The notes: generated by a model not told the origin, from the letters alone. Numbered from the stretch's first letter, positions 5,763 through 18,600 are shown. The stretch: 64,000 nucleotides of DNA from Massilia sp. H6 (GCF_024802625.1 NZ_CP103371.1:3534001-3598000), one strand, 5' to 3'. Numbers and translations are program-made.

Positions 5763-8057
5763 ATGAAACTGCATCAACGCTTGCTGGCCGCCTGCATCGC
5801 CGGCGCCCTGCTCGGTGCGCCGGCCTGGGCCGCCATCAATCCAACCAAGCTCGGCGCTGCCTACGACGCCACCAAGGCCAATGTGACGTTCAAGGTGTAC
5901 TCGAGCAAGGCCACCCGCATCGAACTCTACCTGTACAGCACCGCCACCGGCACTGCCGAGAAGGCACGCTATACACTGACCAATTCCGGCGGCACCTGGA
6001 GCGTGACGATTCCTACTGCAACCCTCGGCTCCCAAGGGCTGGGCGGCACGCTCTACTACGGCTACCGTGCCTGGGGCCCGAACTGGCCCTACAGCGCCAG
6101 CTGGACCAAGGGGTCGGGCACCGGTTTCGTCAGCGACGTCGATGCCGCCGGCAACCGCTTCAACCCCAACAAGCTGCTGTCCGATCCGTATGCGCTCGAA
6201 CTGAGCCACGATCCGACCACGGCCACGATGACCAACGGCACCATCTATGCCAGCGGCGCCACCTACCGCAACATCGACAGCGGCACCTCGGCGCCGAAAG
6301 GCATCGTCCTGGCTGGCGACACCCAGTCGTTCGGCACCAAGCCGACGCGCGCGCTCAAGGACGATGTCGTCTACGAGGCGCATGTGCGTGGCCTGACCAT
6401 GAACGACACGGGCATCGCCGCCGCCTACCGTGGCACCTACAAGGGCGCGGGCCTGAAGGCGGCCTGGCTGGCCAGCCTGGGCGTGACCGCCATCGAATTC
6501 CTGCCGGTGCAGGAAACCCAGAACGATACCAACGACAACGACCCCAACAGCAACACCGGCGACAACTACTGGGGCTACATGACCCTGAATTATTTTGCGC
6601 CGGATCGCCGCTATGCCTACGACAAGACGCCGGGCGGCCCCACCCGCGAATTCAAGGAAATGGTCAAGGCCTTCCACGACAATGGCATCAAGGTGCTGGT
6701 CGACGTGGTCTACAACCATACCGGCGAAGGCGGCGCCTGGAGTCCGACCGACAAGACCACGTATAACATCACCAGCTTCCGCGGCCTGGACAACGCGACC
6801 TATTACAGCCTGACCTCGGACATGCAGAATTCCTGGGACAACACCGGCGTCGGCGGCAACTACAATACCCGTAACACGGTGGCGCAGAACCTGATCATCG
6901 ACTCGCTCGCCTACTGGCGCGACAAGCTCGGCGTTGACGGCTACCGTTTCGACCTGGCCTCGGTACTGGGCAACACCTGCCAGCACGGCTGCTTCAATTT
7001 CGACAAAATGGACGCAGGAAACGCGCTCAACCGCATCGTGGCAGAACTGCCGCCCCGCCCCGCCCTGGGCGGCAGCGGCGTCGACCTGATCGCCGAACCC
7101 TGGGCCATTGGCGGCAATTCCTACCAGGTCGGCAACTTCCCGAGCGGCTGGGCCGAATGGAATGGCAGCTACCGCGACGTCGTGCGCCAGGCGCAGAACA
7201 AGCTGGGCAGCGCGACTATCACGACCGGGCAAATGGCCAGCCGCTTTGCCGGCTCGAGCGACCTGTATGGCGACGATGGCCGCAAACCCTGGCACTCAGT
7301 CAACTTCATCACCGCCCACGACGGTTTCACACTCAAGGATTTGTACAGCTGTAACAGCAAGAACAATAACCAGGCCTGGCCATGGGGTCCGAGCGACGGT
7401 GGCGAGGACAACAACAACAGCTGGGACCAGGGCGGCATTGCGGCAGACCAGCGCAAGGCGGCGCGCAACGGCATGGCGCTGATGATGCTGTCGGCCGGCG
7501 TGCCCATGATCGTCGGTGGCGACGAGGCCTTGCGCACCATGAACTGCAATAACAATCCCTATAACCTGGATTCTTCGGCCAACTGGCAGGGCTGGACCCG
7601 CACGGCAGACCAGACAAATTTCGAGAACTTCTCGAAAGCGATGATGGCCTTCCGCAAGGCGCATCCGGCCCTGCGTCCAGCCAATTTCTACTCTAGCGTG
7701 GACAACAACGGCAACGTGATGGAGCAGCTGCGCTGGTTCAAGCCCGATGGGGGCGTCGCGGATACGGCCTATTTCAACAATACCGCCAACCACGCGATCG
7801 CCTGGCGCATCGACGGCTCCGAGCTTGGCGATCCCGCTTCGGCAATCTATGTGGCCCACAACGCATGGAGTGCGCAGGTCAACTTCACGCTGCCGTGGCC
7901 AGGTGCGGGCAAGACCTGGTACCGCGTCACCGATACCTGCCCATGGGCCGAAGGCGCGTCGCAGGTCAGGGCGCCGGGCGCAGAAGACCTGGTCGGTGGA
8001 GAGAACACCAGCTACGGCCTGTGCGGGCGCGGCACGCTGGTGCTGATCGCGAAGTAA
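5763..8057 (+). CDS. Secreted isoamylase (glycogen/amylopectin debranching enzyme, GH13)
   Basis: 764 residues. A signal peptide (1-23, cleavage after AWA) leaves a mature start AINPTKLGAAYDA, very like Pseudomonas isoamylase. It hydrolyses alpha-1,6 branches of glycogen and amylopectin outside the cytoplasm. An N-terminal carbohydrate-binding-48-type domain (to about 190) precedes the GH13 barrel. Visible motifs are DVVYNH (314-319), nucleophile D397 in GYRFDLAS, acid/base E445 in LIAEPWAIGG, and D520 in ITAHD. The C-terminal beta domain ends like known isoamylases. The ATG at 5763 has GGAGA upstream; the frame extends further 5' but without a signal peptide. It is separated from the other glucan genes by 33 kb. 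Confidence 0.95.
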   Translation: MKLHQRLLAACIAGALLGAPAWAAINPTKLGAAYDATKANVTFKVYSSKATRIELYLYSTATGTAEKARYTLTNSGGTWSVTIPTATLGSQGLGGTLYYGYRAWGPNWPYSASWTKGSGTGFVSDVDAAGNRFNPNKLLSDPYALELSHDPTTATMTNGTIYASGATYRNIDSGTSAPKGIVLAGDTQSFGTKPTRALKDDVVYEAHVRGLTMNDTGIAAAYRGTYKGAGLKAAWLASLGVTAIEFLPVQETQNDTNDNDPNSNTGDNYWGYMTLNYFAPDRRYAYDKTPGGPTREFKEMVKAFHDNGIKVLVDVVYNHTGEGGAWSPTDKTTYNITSFRGLDNATYYSLTSDMQNSWDNTGVGGNYNTRNTVAQNLIIDSLAYWRDKLGVDGYRFDLASVLGNTCQHGCFNFDKMDAGNALNRIVAELPPRPALGGSGVDLIAEPWAIGGNSYQVGNFPSGWAEWNGSYRDVVRQAQNKLGSATITTGQMASRFAGSSDLYGDDGRKPWHSVNFITAHDGFTLKDLYSCNSKNNNQAWPWGPSDGGEDNNNSWDQGGIAADQRKAARNGMALMMLSAGVPMIVGGDEALRTMNCNNNPYNLDSSANWQGWTRTADQTNFENFSKAMMAFRKAHPALRPANFYSSVDNNGNVMEQLRWFKPDGGVADTAYFNNTANHAIAWRIDGSELGDPASAIYVAHNAWSAQVNFTLPWPGAGKTWYRVTDTCPWAEGASQVRAPGAEDLVGGENTSYGLCGRGTLVLIAK

Positions 8058-8073
8058 CTCTCTGCACAAAATG

Positions 8074-8101
8074 AAACGGGACCCGCGAGGGTCCCGTTTT
8101 T
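8074..8101. terminator. Bidirectional terminator between isoamylase and lpdA
   Basis: An 11-bp stem (AAACGGGACCC with GGGTCCCGTTT) with loop GCGA is followed by T residues on the plus strand and has an A-rich left flank giving T on the minus strand. It lies between the convergent isoamylase and lpdA stops. Confidence 0.9.
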
Positions 8102-8123
8102 CATTACACCGCCATCGGGGCGA

Positions 8124-9932
8124 TCACTTCTTCTTCACTGGCGGCATATCCGTACAAACCCCCTTGTACACTTCAGCTGCCATGCCGATCGATTCGCCCA
8201 GCGTCGGGTGCGGGTGAATGGTCTTGCCGATGTCCACGCCGTCCGCGCCCATTTCGATGGCCAGCGCCACTTCGCCGATCATGTCGCCGGCATTGGTGCC
8301 GACAATCGTGCCGCCGACGATGCGCTTGGTCTCGGCATCGAACAGCAGCTTGGTAAAGCCCTCGTCGCGGCCGTTGGCAACCGCGCGGCCGCTGGCATTC
8401 CACGGGAAGTGGCCCTTCTCGACCTTGATTCCCTTCTGGCTGGCTTCGTCCTCGGTCAGGCCGACCCATGCCACTTCCGGATCGGTGTAGGCCACCGACG
8501 GAATCACCTTGGCGTCGAAGTACGCCTTCTCGCCGTGCGCCGCTTCGGCCGCCACATGGGCCTCGTGCACCGCCTTGTGCGCCAGCATCGGCTGGCCCAC
8601 CAGGTCGCCAATGGCGAAGATGTGCGGCACATTGGTGCGCATCTGCCTGTCCACGTCGATGAAGCCGCGCTCGCTCACCGTCACGCCGGCCGCATCGAGC
8701 GAGAGCTTCTTGCCGTTCGGGCTGCGCCCGACAGCCACCAGCACCAGGTCGTAGACCTGCGCTTGCGGTGCGGCCGCGCCGGCTTCGGCGGCCTCGAAGG
8801 AAACCTTGATGCCTTCTGGCAGCGCTTCCACGCCAACCGTCTTGGTCTTGAGCATGATGTTGTCGAAGCGGTGGGCGTTGTACTTCTGCCAGACCTTGAC
8901 GGCCTCGCGGTCGGCGCCCTGCATCAGGCCATCCATCATCTCGACCACGTCGATGCGCGCGCCCAGGGTCGAGTACACGGTAGCCATTTCAAGGCCAATG
9001 ATGCCACCGCCGATGACCAGCATGCGCTTCGGTACCTGGCGCAGCTCCAGCGCGCCGGTCGAATCGACGATACGCGGATCTTCCGGCACGAACGGCAGCT
9101 TCACCACGCTCGAGCCGGCGGCGATGATCGCTTTTGCGAACTTGACTACCTTCTTGCTGCCGTCGGCGCCCGTCACCTCGAGGTGGTTCGGGCTGAGGAA
9201 CTGGCCCACGCCCTGCACCACATTGACCTTGCGCGCCTTGGCCATGAAATTCAGGCCGCCAGTCATCTTCTTGATGACGCCATCTTTATAGGCGCGCAGC
9301 TTGTCGATGTCGACGTCGGGCTTGGCAAAGCTCACGCCAAGGTCCGCCATGTGCGCGGTTTCGTCCATGATGTGCGCCACATGCAGCAGCGCCTTGGACG
9401 GGATGCAGCCGACATTCAGGCACACGCCGCCAAGGGTTGCGTACTTCTCGACCAGCACCACGTTCATGCCGAGGTCGGCCGCGCGGAAGGCGGCCGAATA
9501 GCCGCCGGGACCGGCGCCGAGCACCATCAGCTCGCATTCGATGTCGACCTGGCCGCCATAGCTGGCCGCGCCCGGTGCCGGGGTCGCCGCCGGGGTAGCC
9601 GCCGGGGAAGCCGCAGGGGCAGCCACTGCGGCAGGAGCAGGAGCGGCAGGAGCAGGAGCGGCAGGCGCCGGCGCCGGGGCGGCCGCACCCGCGGCGGATT
9701 CCTCGAGCGTCAGCAGCAGCGAGCCTTCGTTCATCTTGTCGCCCACCTTGACTGCGATGTCCTTGACCACGCCCGCATGGGTCGATGGAATCTCCATGCT
9801 GGCCTTGTCCGATTCGACCGTGATCAGCGACTGGTCGACCTTGATGGTGTCGCCAGGCTTGACCAGCAGCTCGATCACTTCGACGTCCTTGAAGTCGCCG
9901 ATGTTCGGGACCTTTACTTCAACAGTGCTCAT
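8124..9932 (-). CDS. lpdA: Dihydrolipoyl dehydrogenase (E3) with N-terminal lipoyl domain
   Basis: 602 residues; E3 of the pyruvate dehydrogenase complex, which reoxidises dihydrolipoamide with FAD and NAD+. Residues 1-78 are a lipoyl domain with the lipoylated K43 in [10 protein letters not shown]. An Ala/Pro linker (80-123) follows, then the flavoprotein: GAGPGGYSAA (FAD), redox Cys pair C171/C176 in GGVCLNVGCIPSK, a second nucleotide site GGGIIGLE, and the C-terminal HPHPTLGE. A lipoyl-bearing E3 is known in Neisseria, Cupriavidus and relatives. It is the last gene of the aceE-aceF-lpdA operon, 12 bases after aceF. Confidence 0.97.
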   Translation of the reverse strand: MSTVEVKVPNIGDFKDVEVIELLVKPGDTIKVDQSLITVESDKASMEIPSTHAGVVKDIAVKVGDKMNEGSLLLTLEESAAGAAAPAPAPAAPAPAAPAPAAVAAPAASPAATPAATPAPGAASYGGQVDIECELMVLGAGPGGYSAAFRAADLGMNVVLVEKYATLGGVCLNVGCIPSKALLHVAHIMDETAHMADLGVSFAKPDVDIDKLRAYKDGVIKKMTGGLNFMAKARKVNVVQGVGQFLSPNHLEVTGADGSKKVVKFAKAIIAAGSSVVKLPFVPEDPRIVDSTGALELRQVPKRMLVIGGGIIGLEMATVYSTLGARIDVVEMMDGLMQGADREAVKVWQKYNAHRFDNIMLKTKTVGVEALPEGIKVSFEAAEAGAAAPQAQVYDLVLVAVGRSPNGKKLSLDAAGVTVSERGFIDVDRQMRTNVPHIFAIGDLVGQPMLAHKAVHEAHVAAEAAHGEKAYFDAKVIPSVAYTDPEVAWVGLTEDEASQKGIKVEKGHFPWNASGRAVANGRDEGFTKLLFDAETKRIVGGTIVGTNAGDMIGEVALAIEMGADGVDIGKTIHPHPTLGESIGMAAEVYKGVCTDMPPVKKK

Positions 9933-9944
9933 ACTCGGCGCTCC

Positions 9945-11591
9945 TTACAGAAGGGTCTTGCGCAGGTCGGCCAGCACCTCCGCCAGGTAGGCGGCAAAGC
10001 GCGCAGCGCCCGCGCCATCGATCACGCGGTGGTCGTAGGACAGCGACAGCGGCAGCATCAGGCGCGGCTGGAATGCCGCACCGTCCCATACCGGCTTCAT
10101 CGCCGACTTCGACAGGCCCAGGATCGCCAGTTCGGGCGCATTGATGATCGGCGTAAAGGCCGTACCGCCAATGCCGCCCAGCGACGAGATGGTAAAGGTC
10201 GCGCCCTGCATCGCCGTCGGCGGCAATTTGCCGTCGCGCGCCTGCGCCGAGAGCTCGCCCATTTCGGTCGCGATCTGCGACACCGTCTTCTTGTCGGCCT
10301 CTTTCACCACCGGAACCACCAGGCCATTCGGGGTGTCGGCGGCGAAGCCGATGTTGTAGTACTGCTTCAGGATCAGCGCCGCGCCGTCTTCGCTGAGCGA
10401 AGCGTTAAATTGCGGGAACTTCTTGAGCGCGGCGACACTGGCCTTGATGACGAAGGCCAGCATGGTCAGCTTGACGTTCGATTTCTGCTTGGCCAGCGCG
10501 GCGTTCGACTCGACGCGGAACTGCTCCAGGTCGGTGACGTCGGCTTCGTCGAACTGCGTCACGTGCGGGATCATGACCCAGTTGCGGTGCAGGTTGGGGC
10601 CAGAGATCTTCTTGATGCGCGACAGCGGCAGCAGTTCGGTCGGGCCAAACTTCGAGAAGTCGAGCGACGGCCATGGCAGCAGGTCCAGCCCGACGCCGGA
10701 ACCGCCCGCCTTGCCCGGCGCGGCCGCTGGCGCAGCCATCACGCCCTTGACGAAGTTCTGCACGTCGAGCTGGGTGATGCGGCTCTTCGGGCCGGTGCCC
10801 GGCACGCGCGCCAGGTCCACGCCCAGTTCGCGGGCGAACTTGCGGATCGACGGCGATGCATGGGCCTTGGAGCCGGTGACGCCCGCTGCGGCAGCGGCGG
10901 CAGGCGCCGGCGCCGGCGCGGCGGCCGCAGCCGGGGCTGGGGCGGCGGCAGGCGCCGGCGCAGCAGCAGGAGCAGCAGGAGCAGCAGCAGCAGCAGCAGG
11001 GGCAGCAGCAGGCGCATCGCCACTGGCTTCGATCATCAGCACCAGCGTGCCCTTGGCCACCTTGTCGCCCACCTTGACCTTGACCTCCTTGACCACGCCG
11101 GCATGGCTGGACGGGATCTCCATGCTCGCCTTGTCCGATTCGACCGTCATCAGCGACTGGTCGACCTTGATCGTGTCGCCCGGCTTGACCATCATCTCGA
11201 TGACTTCGACTTCCTTGAAGTCGCCGATGTCCGGCACGGTGACTTCGACGATGCCGCCCGAGGCAGCAGCAGGTGCGGCGGCAGCTGGTGCGGCTGCGGC
11301 TGGTGCGGCTGCGGCTTCGGCGGCTGGAGCAGCCGCAGGAGCGGCCGCGTCGCCGGCTTCTTCCAGCAGCAGCATCAGCGATCCTTCGGCAACCTTGTCG
11401 CCGACCTTGATCTTGATTTCCTTGACCACGCCGGCATGGCTCGACGGGATTTCCATGCTCGCCTTGTCCGACTCGACCGTGACCAGCGACTGGTCGACCT
11501 TGATCGTGTCGCCTGGCTTGACCATCAGTTCGATCACTTCCACTTCCTTGAAGTCGCCGATATCCGGGACTTTGACTTCCACAATGCTCAT
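9945..11591 (-). CDS. aceF: Pyruvate dehydrogenase E2, dihydrolipoyl acetyltransferase
   Basis: 548 residues; transfers acetyl groups from lipoamide to CoA in the PDH core. Two lipoyl domains carry lipoyl lysines K43 and K154 (both in [10 protein letters not shown]). They are joined by long Ala/Pro linkers (about 80-110 and 190-240). A peripheral subunit-binding domain follows ([15 protein letters not shown]), then the catalytic domain with [10 protein letters not shown] near the C-terminus. The ATG at 11591 has a GGAG site; an upstream in-frame GTG would add 22 unrelated residues. It lies between aceE (73 bases upstream) and lpdA. The two lipoyl domains and that of LpdA are almost identical. 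Confidence 0.97.
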   Translation of the reverse strand: MSIVEVKVPDIGDFKEVEVIELMVKPGDTIKVDQSLVTVESDKASMEIPSSHAGVVKEIKIKVGDKVAEGSLMLLLEEAGDAAAPAAAPAAEAAAAPAAAAPAAAAPAAASGGIVEVTVPDIGDFKEVEVIEMMVKPGDTIKVDQSLMTVESDKASMEIPSSHAGVVKEVKVKVGDKVAKGTLVLMIEASGDAPAAAPAAAAAAPAAPAAAPAPAAAPAPAAAAAPAPAPAAAAAAGVTGSKAHASPSIRKFARELGVDLARVPGTGPKSRITQLDVQNFVKGVMAAPAAAPGKAGGSGVGLDLLPWPSLDFSKFGPTELLPLSRIKKISGPNLHRNWVMIPHVTQFDEADVTDLEQFRVESNAALAKQKSNVKLTMLAFVIKASVAALKKFPQFNASLSEDGAALILKQYYNIGFAADTPNGLVVPVVKEADKKTVSQIATEMGELSAQARDGKLPPTAMQGATFTISSLGGIGGTAFTPIINAPELAILGLSKSAMKPVWDGAAFQPRLMLPLSLSYDHRVIDGAGAARFAAYLAEVLADLRKTLL

Positions 11592-11664
11592 AGTGTTAGC
11601 TCCGTTCTTATTTGAGTTAGCGCCTGCGCCGCCATCCCCGCAAGAAGATGGCGGCATCGAGCAT

Positions 11665-14370
<2,706 letters not shown>

Positions 14371-14465
14371 TAATGCGTCTCCTTAGAATTGCGCCCCACC
14401 CGATCAGTCGATATGGCTGGCGGCGATTTTGGTGAAATTTCACATGTCTGAAAATAAACCGTTCG

Positions 14466-14494
14466 ATTCTACCAGCGGGTCTGGACTTTTTCAA
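14466..14494 (-). promoter_or_regulatory. Sigma70 promoter of aceE-aceF-lpdA
   Basis: On the minus strand TTGAAA (14494-14489) and TAGAAT (14471-14466) are separated by exactly 17 bases. The predicted start leaves a leader of about 90 bases before the aceE ATG. Confidence 0.75.
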
Positions 14495-14630
14495 ATTGCG
14501 ATATGTCATTCCACATAATGAAATTCTATGCTGCAACTGCACATCCGCAGAGCGGACAATATGACAATGCCTGGCTGGGCGCGGCGCGCGGTATGCCGGG
14601 CAAGATGGGAGAGTAATCCCGCGTGGGCCT

Positions 14631-14636
14631 TATAAT
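14631..14636 (+). promoter_or_regulatory. Possible -10 box of folD
   Basis: A perfect TATAAT lies 28 bases upstream of the folD ATG. The -35 position has no clear match. Confidence 0.45.
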
Positions 14637-14663
14637 TTCGGTTTTGCCCCTAACGAGCCGACC

Positions 14664-15572
14664 ATGCCTGCCCAACCGATCGACGGAATCCTTCTTTCCC
14701 AACAACTGCGCGGCGAGATCGCCGAGCGCGCCGCCCGGCTTAGCGCCGCCGGCAGGCAGCCCGGCCTGGCCGTGATCCTGGTCGGCGAAGACCCTGCCAG
14801 CCACGTCTATGTGCGCAACAAGGTCAAGGCCTGCGGCGACGTCGGCTTTCATTCGGTGCTCGAGAAGTACGAGGCCGATTTGTCCGAAGCCGCCCTGCTC
14901 GACCGTATCGCCGCCCTCAACGCCGACCCGTCGATCCACGGCATCCTGGTGCAGATGCCGCTGCCGCGGCATATCGACCCGAGCAAGGTGATCGAAGCGA
15001 TCGCCACCAGCAAGGACGTGGATGGCTATTCGGTGCTGTCGGCCGGCGAGCTGGTCGCCAACCTGCCGGGCTTTCGTCCCTGCACGCCCTACGGTTGCAT
15101 GAAACTCATCGACAGCACCGGCGTCGATTTGCGTGGCAAGCATGCAGTCGTGATCGGCCGCTCCAACACTGTTGGCAAGCCGATGGCCCTGCTGCTCTTG
15201 CAAGCCAATGCTACCGTCACCATCTGCCATAGCGCGACGCCGGACCTGGGTCTGTATACCCGCCAGGCCGACGTGGTGGTTGCCGCCGTGGGCCGGCGCA
15301 ATACCCTTACGGCCGATATGGTCAAACCCGGCGCGATCGTGATCGACGTCGGCATGAACCGCGACGACGCCGGCAAGCTGTGCGGCGACGTCGACTTTGC
15401 CGGGGTGCGCGAAGTGGCCTCCTACATTACCCCGGTGCCGGGCGGCGTCGGACCGATGACGATCACGATGCTGTTGATGAACACCGTGGAGTCGGCCGAG
15501 CGCGTGCATCGCAGCAGCCAGGACTGCCCGACGCAAGCGACCGGAATGGAACCGACACCCGGCCTTGCATAA
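14664..15572 (+). CDS. folD: Bifunctional methylenetetrahydrofolate dehydrogenase/cyclohydrolase
   Basis: 302 residues. It interconverts 5,10-methylene-, methenyl- and 10-formyl-tetrahydrofolate in the cytoplasm with NADP. Visible family motifs are [18 protein letters not shown] (the catalytic Lys region, about residues 36-53), [30 protein letters not shown] and the nucleotide-binding [14 protein letters not shown]. The C-terminus [18 protein letters not shown] is typical; about 20 further residues are a variable tail. It is followed 29 bases later by prlC and is probably co-transcribed with it. Confidence 0.97.
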   Translation: MPAQPIDGILLSQQLRGEIAERAARLSAAGRQPGLAVILVGEDPASHVYVRNKVKACGDVGFHSVLEKYEADLSEAALLDRIAALNADPSIHGILVQMPLPRHIDPSKVIEAIATSKDVDGYSVLSAGELVANLPGFRPCTPYGCMKLIDSTGVDLRGKHAVVIGRSNTVGKPMALLLLQANATVTICHSATPDLGLYTRQADVVVAAVGRRNTLTADMVKPGAIVIDVGMNRDDAGKLCGDVDFAGVREVASYITPVPGGVGPMTITMLLMNTVESAERVHRSSQDCPTQATGMEPTPGLA

Positions 15573-15601
15573 ATCCGGAACCTATTCAGGAAGAGACGAC
15601 C

Positions 15602-17677
15602 ATGAACTTTGACACCAGCAATCCCCTACTCGAATTCTCCGGCCTGACCCGTTTCGACGCGGTCAAGCCCGAGCATGTCACGCCGGCCATCGACCAGCTG
15701 ATCAAGGAAGCAGCCGAGGTCGTGGCCCGGCTGGAAGCACCGGTAGCGACGGTGAGCTGGGACAGCTTCGTGGTGCCGCTCGAAGAAGCCACCGAACGCC
15801 TGGGCCGCGCCTGGGGCGTGGTGAACCACCTGAACAACGTCATGGACACGCCCGAACTGCGCGCGGTCTACAACGAAAACCAGCCCAAGGTCACCGAGTT
15901 CTGGACCGCACTCGGCCAGAACGAGGCGCTGTTCGCCAAGTACAAGCAGCTGCGCACGGGCGACGACTACGACAGCTTGAGCCCGGCGCGCAAGAAGATC
16001 GTCGACAACGCGCTGCGCGATTTCCGCCTGGGCGGCGCCGAGTTGCCAGAAGCCAGCAAGCAGCGCTTCGCCGAGATCCAGGAACTGCAGGCCGCCACCT
16101 CGACCCGCTTCTCGGAAAACGTGCTCGACGCCACCAACGACTACAAGCTGCTGGTCGAGAGCGAAGCCGAGCTGGCCGGCGTGCCGGACGACGTCAAGGC
16201 GGCCGCCCGCGCCAGCGCCGAGAAAGACGGCAAGGCCGGCTGGCAGTTCACGCTGCATTTCCCGTCGTACTATCCGCTGCTGCAGTTCTGCGACAACCGC
16301 GCCTTGCGCGAGACCATCTACCGCGCCAGCGCCACCAAGGCGTCGGATGTCGGCCTGGTGTTCAGCGAGCTGGAAAAATGGGACAACTCGGCCAACATCG
16401 TCAACCTGCTGCGCCTGCGCAACGAAGAAGCCAAGCTGCTCGACTACGGTAATTTTGCCGAAGTCTCGCTGGTGTCGAAGATGGCGCAAAGCCCGCAGCA
16501 CGTGATCGAGTTCCTGGAAGACCTGGCCAGGCGCGCGCGTCCGTTTGCAGAAAAAGACCTGGAAGAGCTGCGCGCCTTTGCCCGCGACGAGCTGGGCATC
16601 CCGGACATGCAGTCGTGGGACGTGGCCTATGCCTCGGAAAAGCTGCGCGAAAAACGCTATGCTTTCTCTGAAAAAGAGGTCAAGCAGTACTTCCCCGAAC
16701 CGAAGGTGGTGGCCGGCCTGTTCGCCATCATCGAGGAGCTGTTCGGGGTCGCCATCGGGCCCGACCAAGCACCGGTATGGCACCCGGACGTGCGCTTCTT
16801 CCGCATCGAGCGCGATGGCGAACTCATTGGCCAGTTCTACCTCGACCTGTACGCGCGCGCCGGCAAGGGCCAGGGCGCCTGGATGGACGACGCGCGCGGC
16901 CGGCGCCTGGCCACGGGCGGCATCGTGCAGACGCCGATCGCCTACCTCACCTGCAACTTCACCCCGCCGGCAACGGTCGATGGCAAGCTGCAGCCTTCGC
17001 TGTTCACGCACGACGAAGTCATTACCCTGTTCCACGAATTCGGCCACGGCCTGCACCACATGCTGACCGAAGTCGAAGAGCTGTCGGTGTCGGGTATCTC
17101 GGGCGTGGAGTGGGATGCGGTGGAACTGCCTTCCCAGTTCATGGAGAATTTCTGCTGGGAGTGGGACAAGCTGCAGCAGATGACTGCGCATGTCACGACC
17201 GGCGAGCCGCTGCCGCGCGCGCTGTACGACAAGATGCTGGCCGCAAAGAACTTCCAGTCAGGGATGGTGACCTTGCGCCAGGTCGAGTTCTCGCTGATCG
17301 ACATGCACCTGCACTACGACTTCGATCCGGAAAGCCAGCACACCGTGCAGGACCTGATCAACGAGGTGCGCGAGAAGTTCTCGGTCCTGATTCCGCCAAG
17401 TTTCAACCGCTTCCAGCATGCGTTCGGCCACATCTTCTCGGGCGGCTATGCGGCCGGCTACTACAGCTACAAGTGGGCCGAAGTGCTGTCGGCCGACGCC
17501 TATGCGGCCTTCGAGGAAGCGCTCGAAGGCGGCAACCTGGCCGAAACCGGCAAGCGCTTCCAGCGCGAGATCCTGGCCATGGGCGGTTCACGCCCGGCAC
17601 TGGAATCGTTCAGGGCCTTCCGCGGCCGCGAGCCATCGATCGATGCGCTGTTGCGCCACAGCGGCATGAGCCGCTGA
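15602..17677 (+). CDS. prlC: Oligopeptidase A (M3 zinc metallopeptidase)
   Basis: 691 residues, the usual length for PrlC. It is a cytoplasmic zinc peptidase that degrades short peptides, including cleaved signal peptides. The zinc site HEFGHGLHHML has H478, E479 and H482, followed by the M3 pattern with SGVEWDAVELPSQFMENFCWE. The ATG at 15602 begins a standard M3 N-terminus (NPLLEFSGLTRFDAVKPEH) and has an AGGAAGAGA site upstream; the open frame further upstream is out of phase with folD and non-coding. Confidence 0.96.
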   Translation: MNFDTSNPLLEFSGLTRFDAVKPEHVTPAIDQLIKEAAEVVARLEAPVATVSWDSFVVPLEEATERLGRAWGVVNHLNNVMDTPELRAVYNENQPKVTEFWTALGQNEALFAKYKQLRTGDDYDSLSPARKKIVDNALRDFRLGGAELPEASKQRFAEIQELQAATSTRFSENVLDATNDYKLLVESEAELAGVPDDVKAAARASAEKDGKAGWQFTLHFPSYYPLLQFCDNRALRETIYRASATKASDVGLVFSELEKWDNSANIVNLLRLRNEEAKLLDYGNFAEVSLVSKMAQSPQHVIEFLEDLARRARPFAEKDLEELRAFARDELGIPDMQSWDVAYASEKLREKRYAFSEKEVKQYFPEPKVVAGLFAIIEELFGVAIGPDQAPVWHPDVRFFRIERDGELIGQFYLDLYARAGKGQGAWMDDARGRRLATGGIVQTPIAYLTCNFTPPATVDGKLQPSLFTHDEVITLFHEFGHGLHHMLTEVEELSVSGISGVEWDAVELPSQFMENFCWEWDKLQQMTAHVTTGEPLPRALYDKMLAAKNFQSGMVTLRQVEFSLIDMHLHYDFDPESQHTVQDLINEVREKFSVLIPPSFNRFQHAFGHIFSGGYAAGYYSYKWAEVLSADAYAAFEEALEGGNLAETGKRFQREILAMGGSRPALESFRAFRGREPSIDALLRHSGMSR

Positions 17678-17696
17678 GCGACATTTGAATCGACCC

Positions 17697-17719
17697 CAGG
17701 GCGGCCAGGTGCCGCCCTG
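17697..17719 (+). terminator. Hairpin after prlC
   Basis: A 9-bp perfect stem (CAGGGCGGC with GCCGCCCTG) with a 5-base loop lies 19 bases after the prlC stop. It is followed by TATATT rather than a T run, so termination is uncertain. The TATATT could also serve as a -10 for holC. Confidence 0.45.
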
Positions 17720-17733
17720 TATATTGCTACACC

Positions 17734-18159
17734 ATGACGCGCATCGACTTCCATACCAATATCCCCGACAAGCTGGCCTATGCCTGCCGCCTGGTGCGCA
17801 AGGCCCATGCCGCCAAGGCCAAGGTCGTCGTGCTGCTTGAAAATGCCGAGCAGGCCGCAGCGTTCGATGCGGCGCTGTGGACGCTATCCGATACCGACTT
17901 CATTGCCCACGTGATGGCGCACGACCCGCTGGCAGCGCTCACGCCGGTAATCGTCACCTTCGACGAAGCGGTGGCGCTGCCGCACCACGACATGCTGGTC
18001 AACCTGACGCGCCGCACGCCCGCCGGGCTGGCGCAGTTCGCGCGCGTATTCGAGATCATCTCCCTTGACGAAGACGATGCGGCGGCCGGCCGCCAGCGCT
18101 ATGCTGCATACAAGAAGCAGTCCTATCCCCTGACCCACTTCGTCGCAGGAAAGTCATGA
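17734..18159 (+). CDS. holC: DNA polymerase III chi subunit
   Basis: 141 residues, matching HolC in length and pattern: IDFHTNIPDKLAYACRLVRKA at the N-terminus, VVVLLEN, then LWTLSDTDFIAHV and a final FEIISLDEDD...RYAAYKK. Chi links the clamp-loader complex (through psi) to single-stranded-DNA-binding protein at the replication fork. No clear Shine-Dalgarno precedes the ATG. It overlaps the next gene by 4 bases (ATGA), so the two are translationally coupled. Confidence 0.93.
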   Translation: MTRIDFHTNIPDKLAYACRLVRKAHAAKAKVVVLLENAEQAAAFDAALWTLSDTDFIAHVMAHDPLAALTPVIVTFDEAVALPHHDMLVNLTRRTPAGLAQFARVFEIISLDEDDAAAGRQRYAAYKKQSYPLTHFVAGKS

Positions 18160-18536
18160 ACCAACATTCCGCTTTTGATGCGAGCATCCCGGTGCTGACC
18201 GAAGTCGTGAGCGAGCCGGCCGCCGTCGCTCCGGTTCAAGACGCTGCCATCGCCCCCGAGGCCGAACAGCTCGAACGCCGCGCGCTCGAACGCTGGACCG
18301 GCGAGCAATGGAGCGTGCTGGAACGCCGCGTGACCGAACGCGTGCTGCAGCAGTTGCAGGGCCGCGTCGATTTCGTGCTCGAGGGGCGGGTACGCGATGC
18401 GATGGCCGACGCGATGCAGCGTTCGCTGGAGCGCTTCAGTGCAGAGCTGGGCGAGGGCCTGCAGGCGGCGCTGGGAGAGATCGTCAGCCAGGCGGTGGCG
18501 CAGGAAATCACCTACCTCAAGACGCTCGACGGATAA
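18156..18536 (+). CDS. Hypothetical protein coupled to holC, 126 aa
   Basis: 126 residues, hydrophilic, no signal or membrane segment. Residues 45-126 are amphipathic helix with coiled-coil tendency (ERRALERWTGEQWSVLERRV..., then FVLEGRVRDAMADAMQRSLERF). I recognise no named family. Its ATGA overlap with holC suggests linked production, perhaps a helical partner protein, but no function can be assigned. Confidence 0.8.
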   Translation: MNQHSAFDASIPVLTEVVSEPAAVAPVQDAAIAPEAEQLERRALERWTGEQWSVLERRVTERVLQQLQGRVDFVLEGRVRDAMADAMQRSLERFSAELGEGLQAALGEIVSQAVAQEITYLKTLDG

Positions 18537-18600
18537 ACGGCGCAGCTACTTTCCGTGCATCGGCTAAGATGACAGCCTCTGTCATCGTTGGGCGGCTCCT

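Noticed and set aside
5640..7295. Minus-strand open frame of 551 codons opposite the isoamylase
   Set aside because: Antisense shadow with Val/Ala/Gly/His-rich low-information translation; the plus strand encodes a full isoamylase.
10880..11030. Low-complexity GC/CAG-like repeats in the PDH region
   Set aside because: They encode the Ala/Pro linkers between the domains of AceF.
8208..11615. Very long plus-strand open frame of 1135 codons opposite lpdA and aceF
   Set aside because: It is a shadow of the high-GC, third-position-GC-rich minus-strand genes. Its translation is rich in His, Arg, Asp and Gly without domains or a ribosome site.
15626..17191. Minus-strand open frame opposite prlC
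   Set aside because: Antisense shadow of a full-length M3 peptidase gene.
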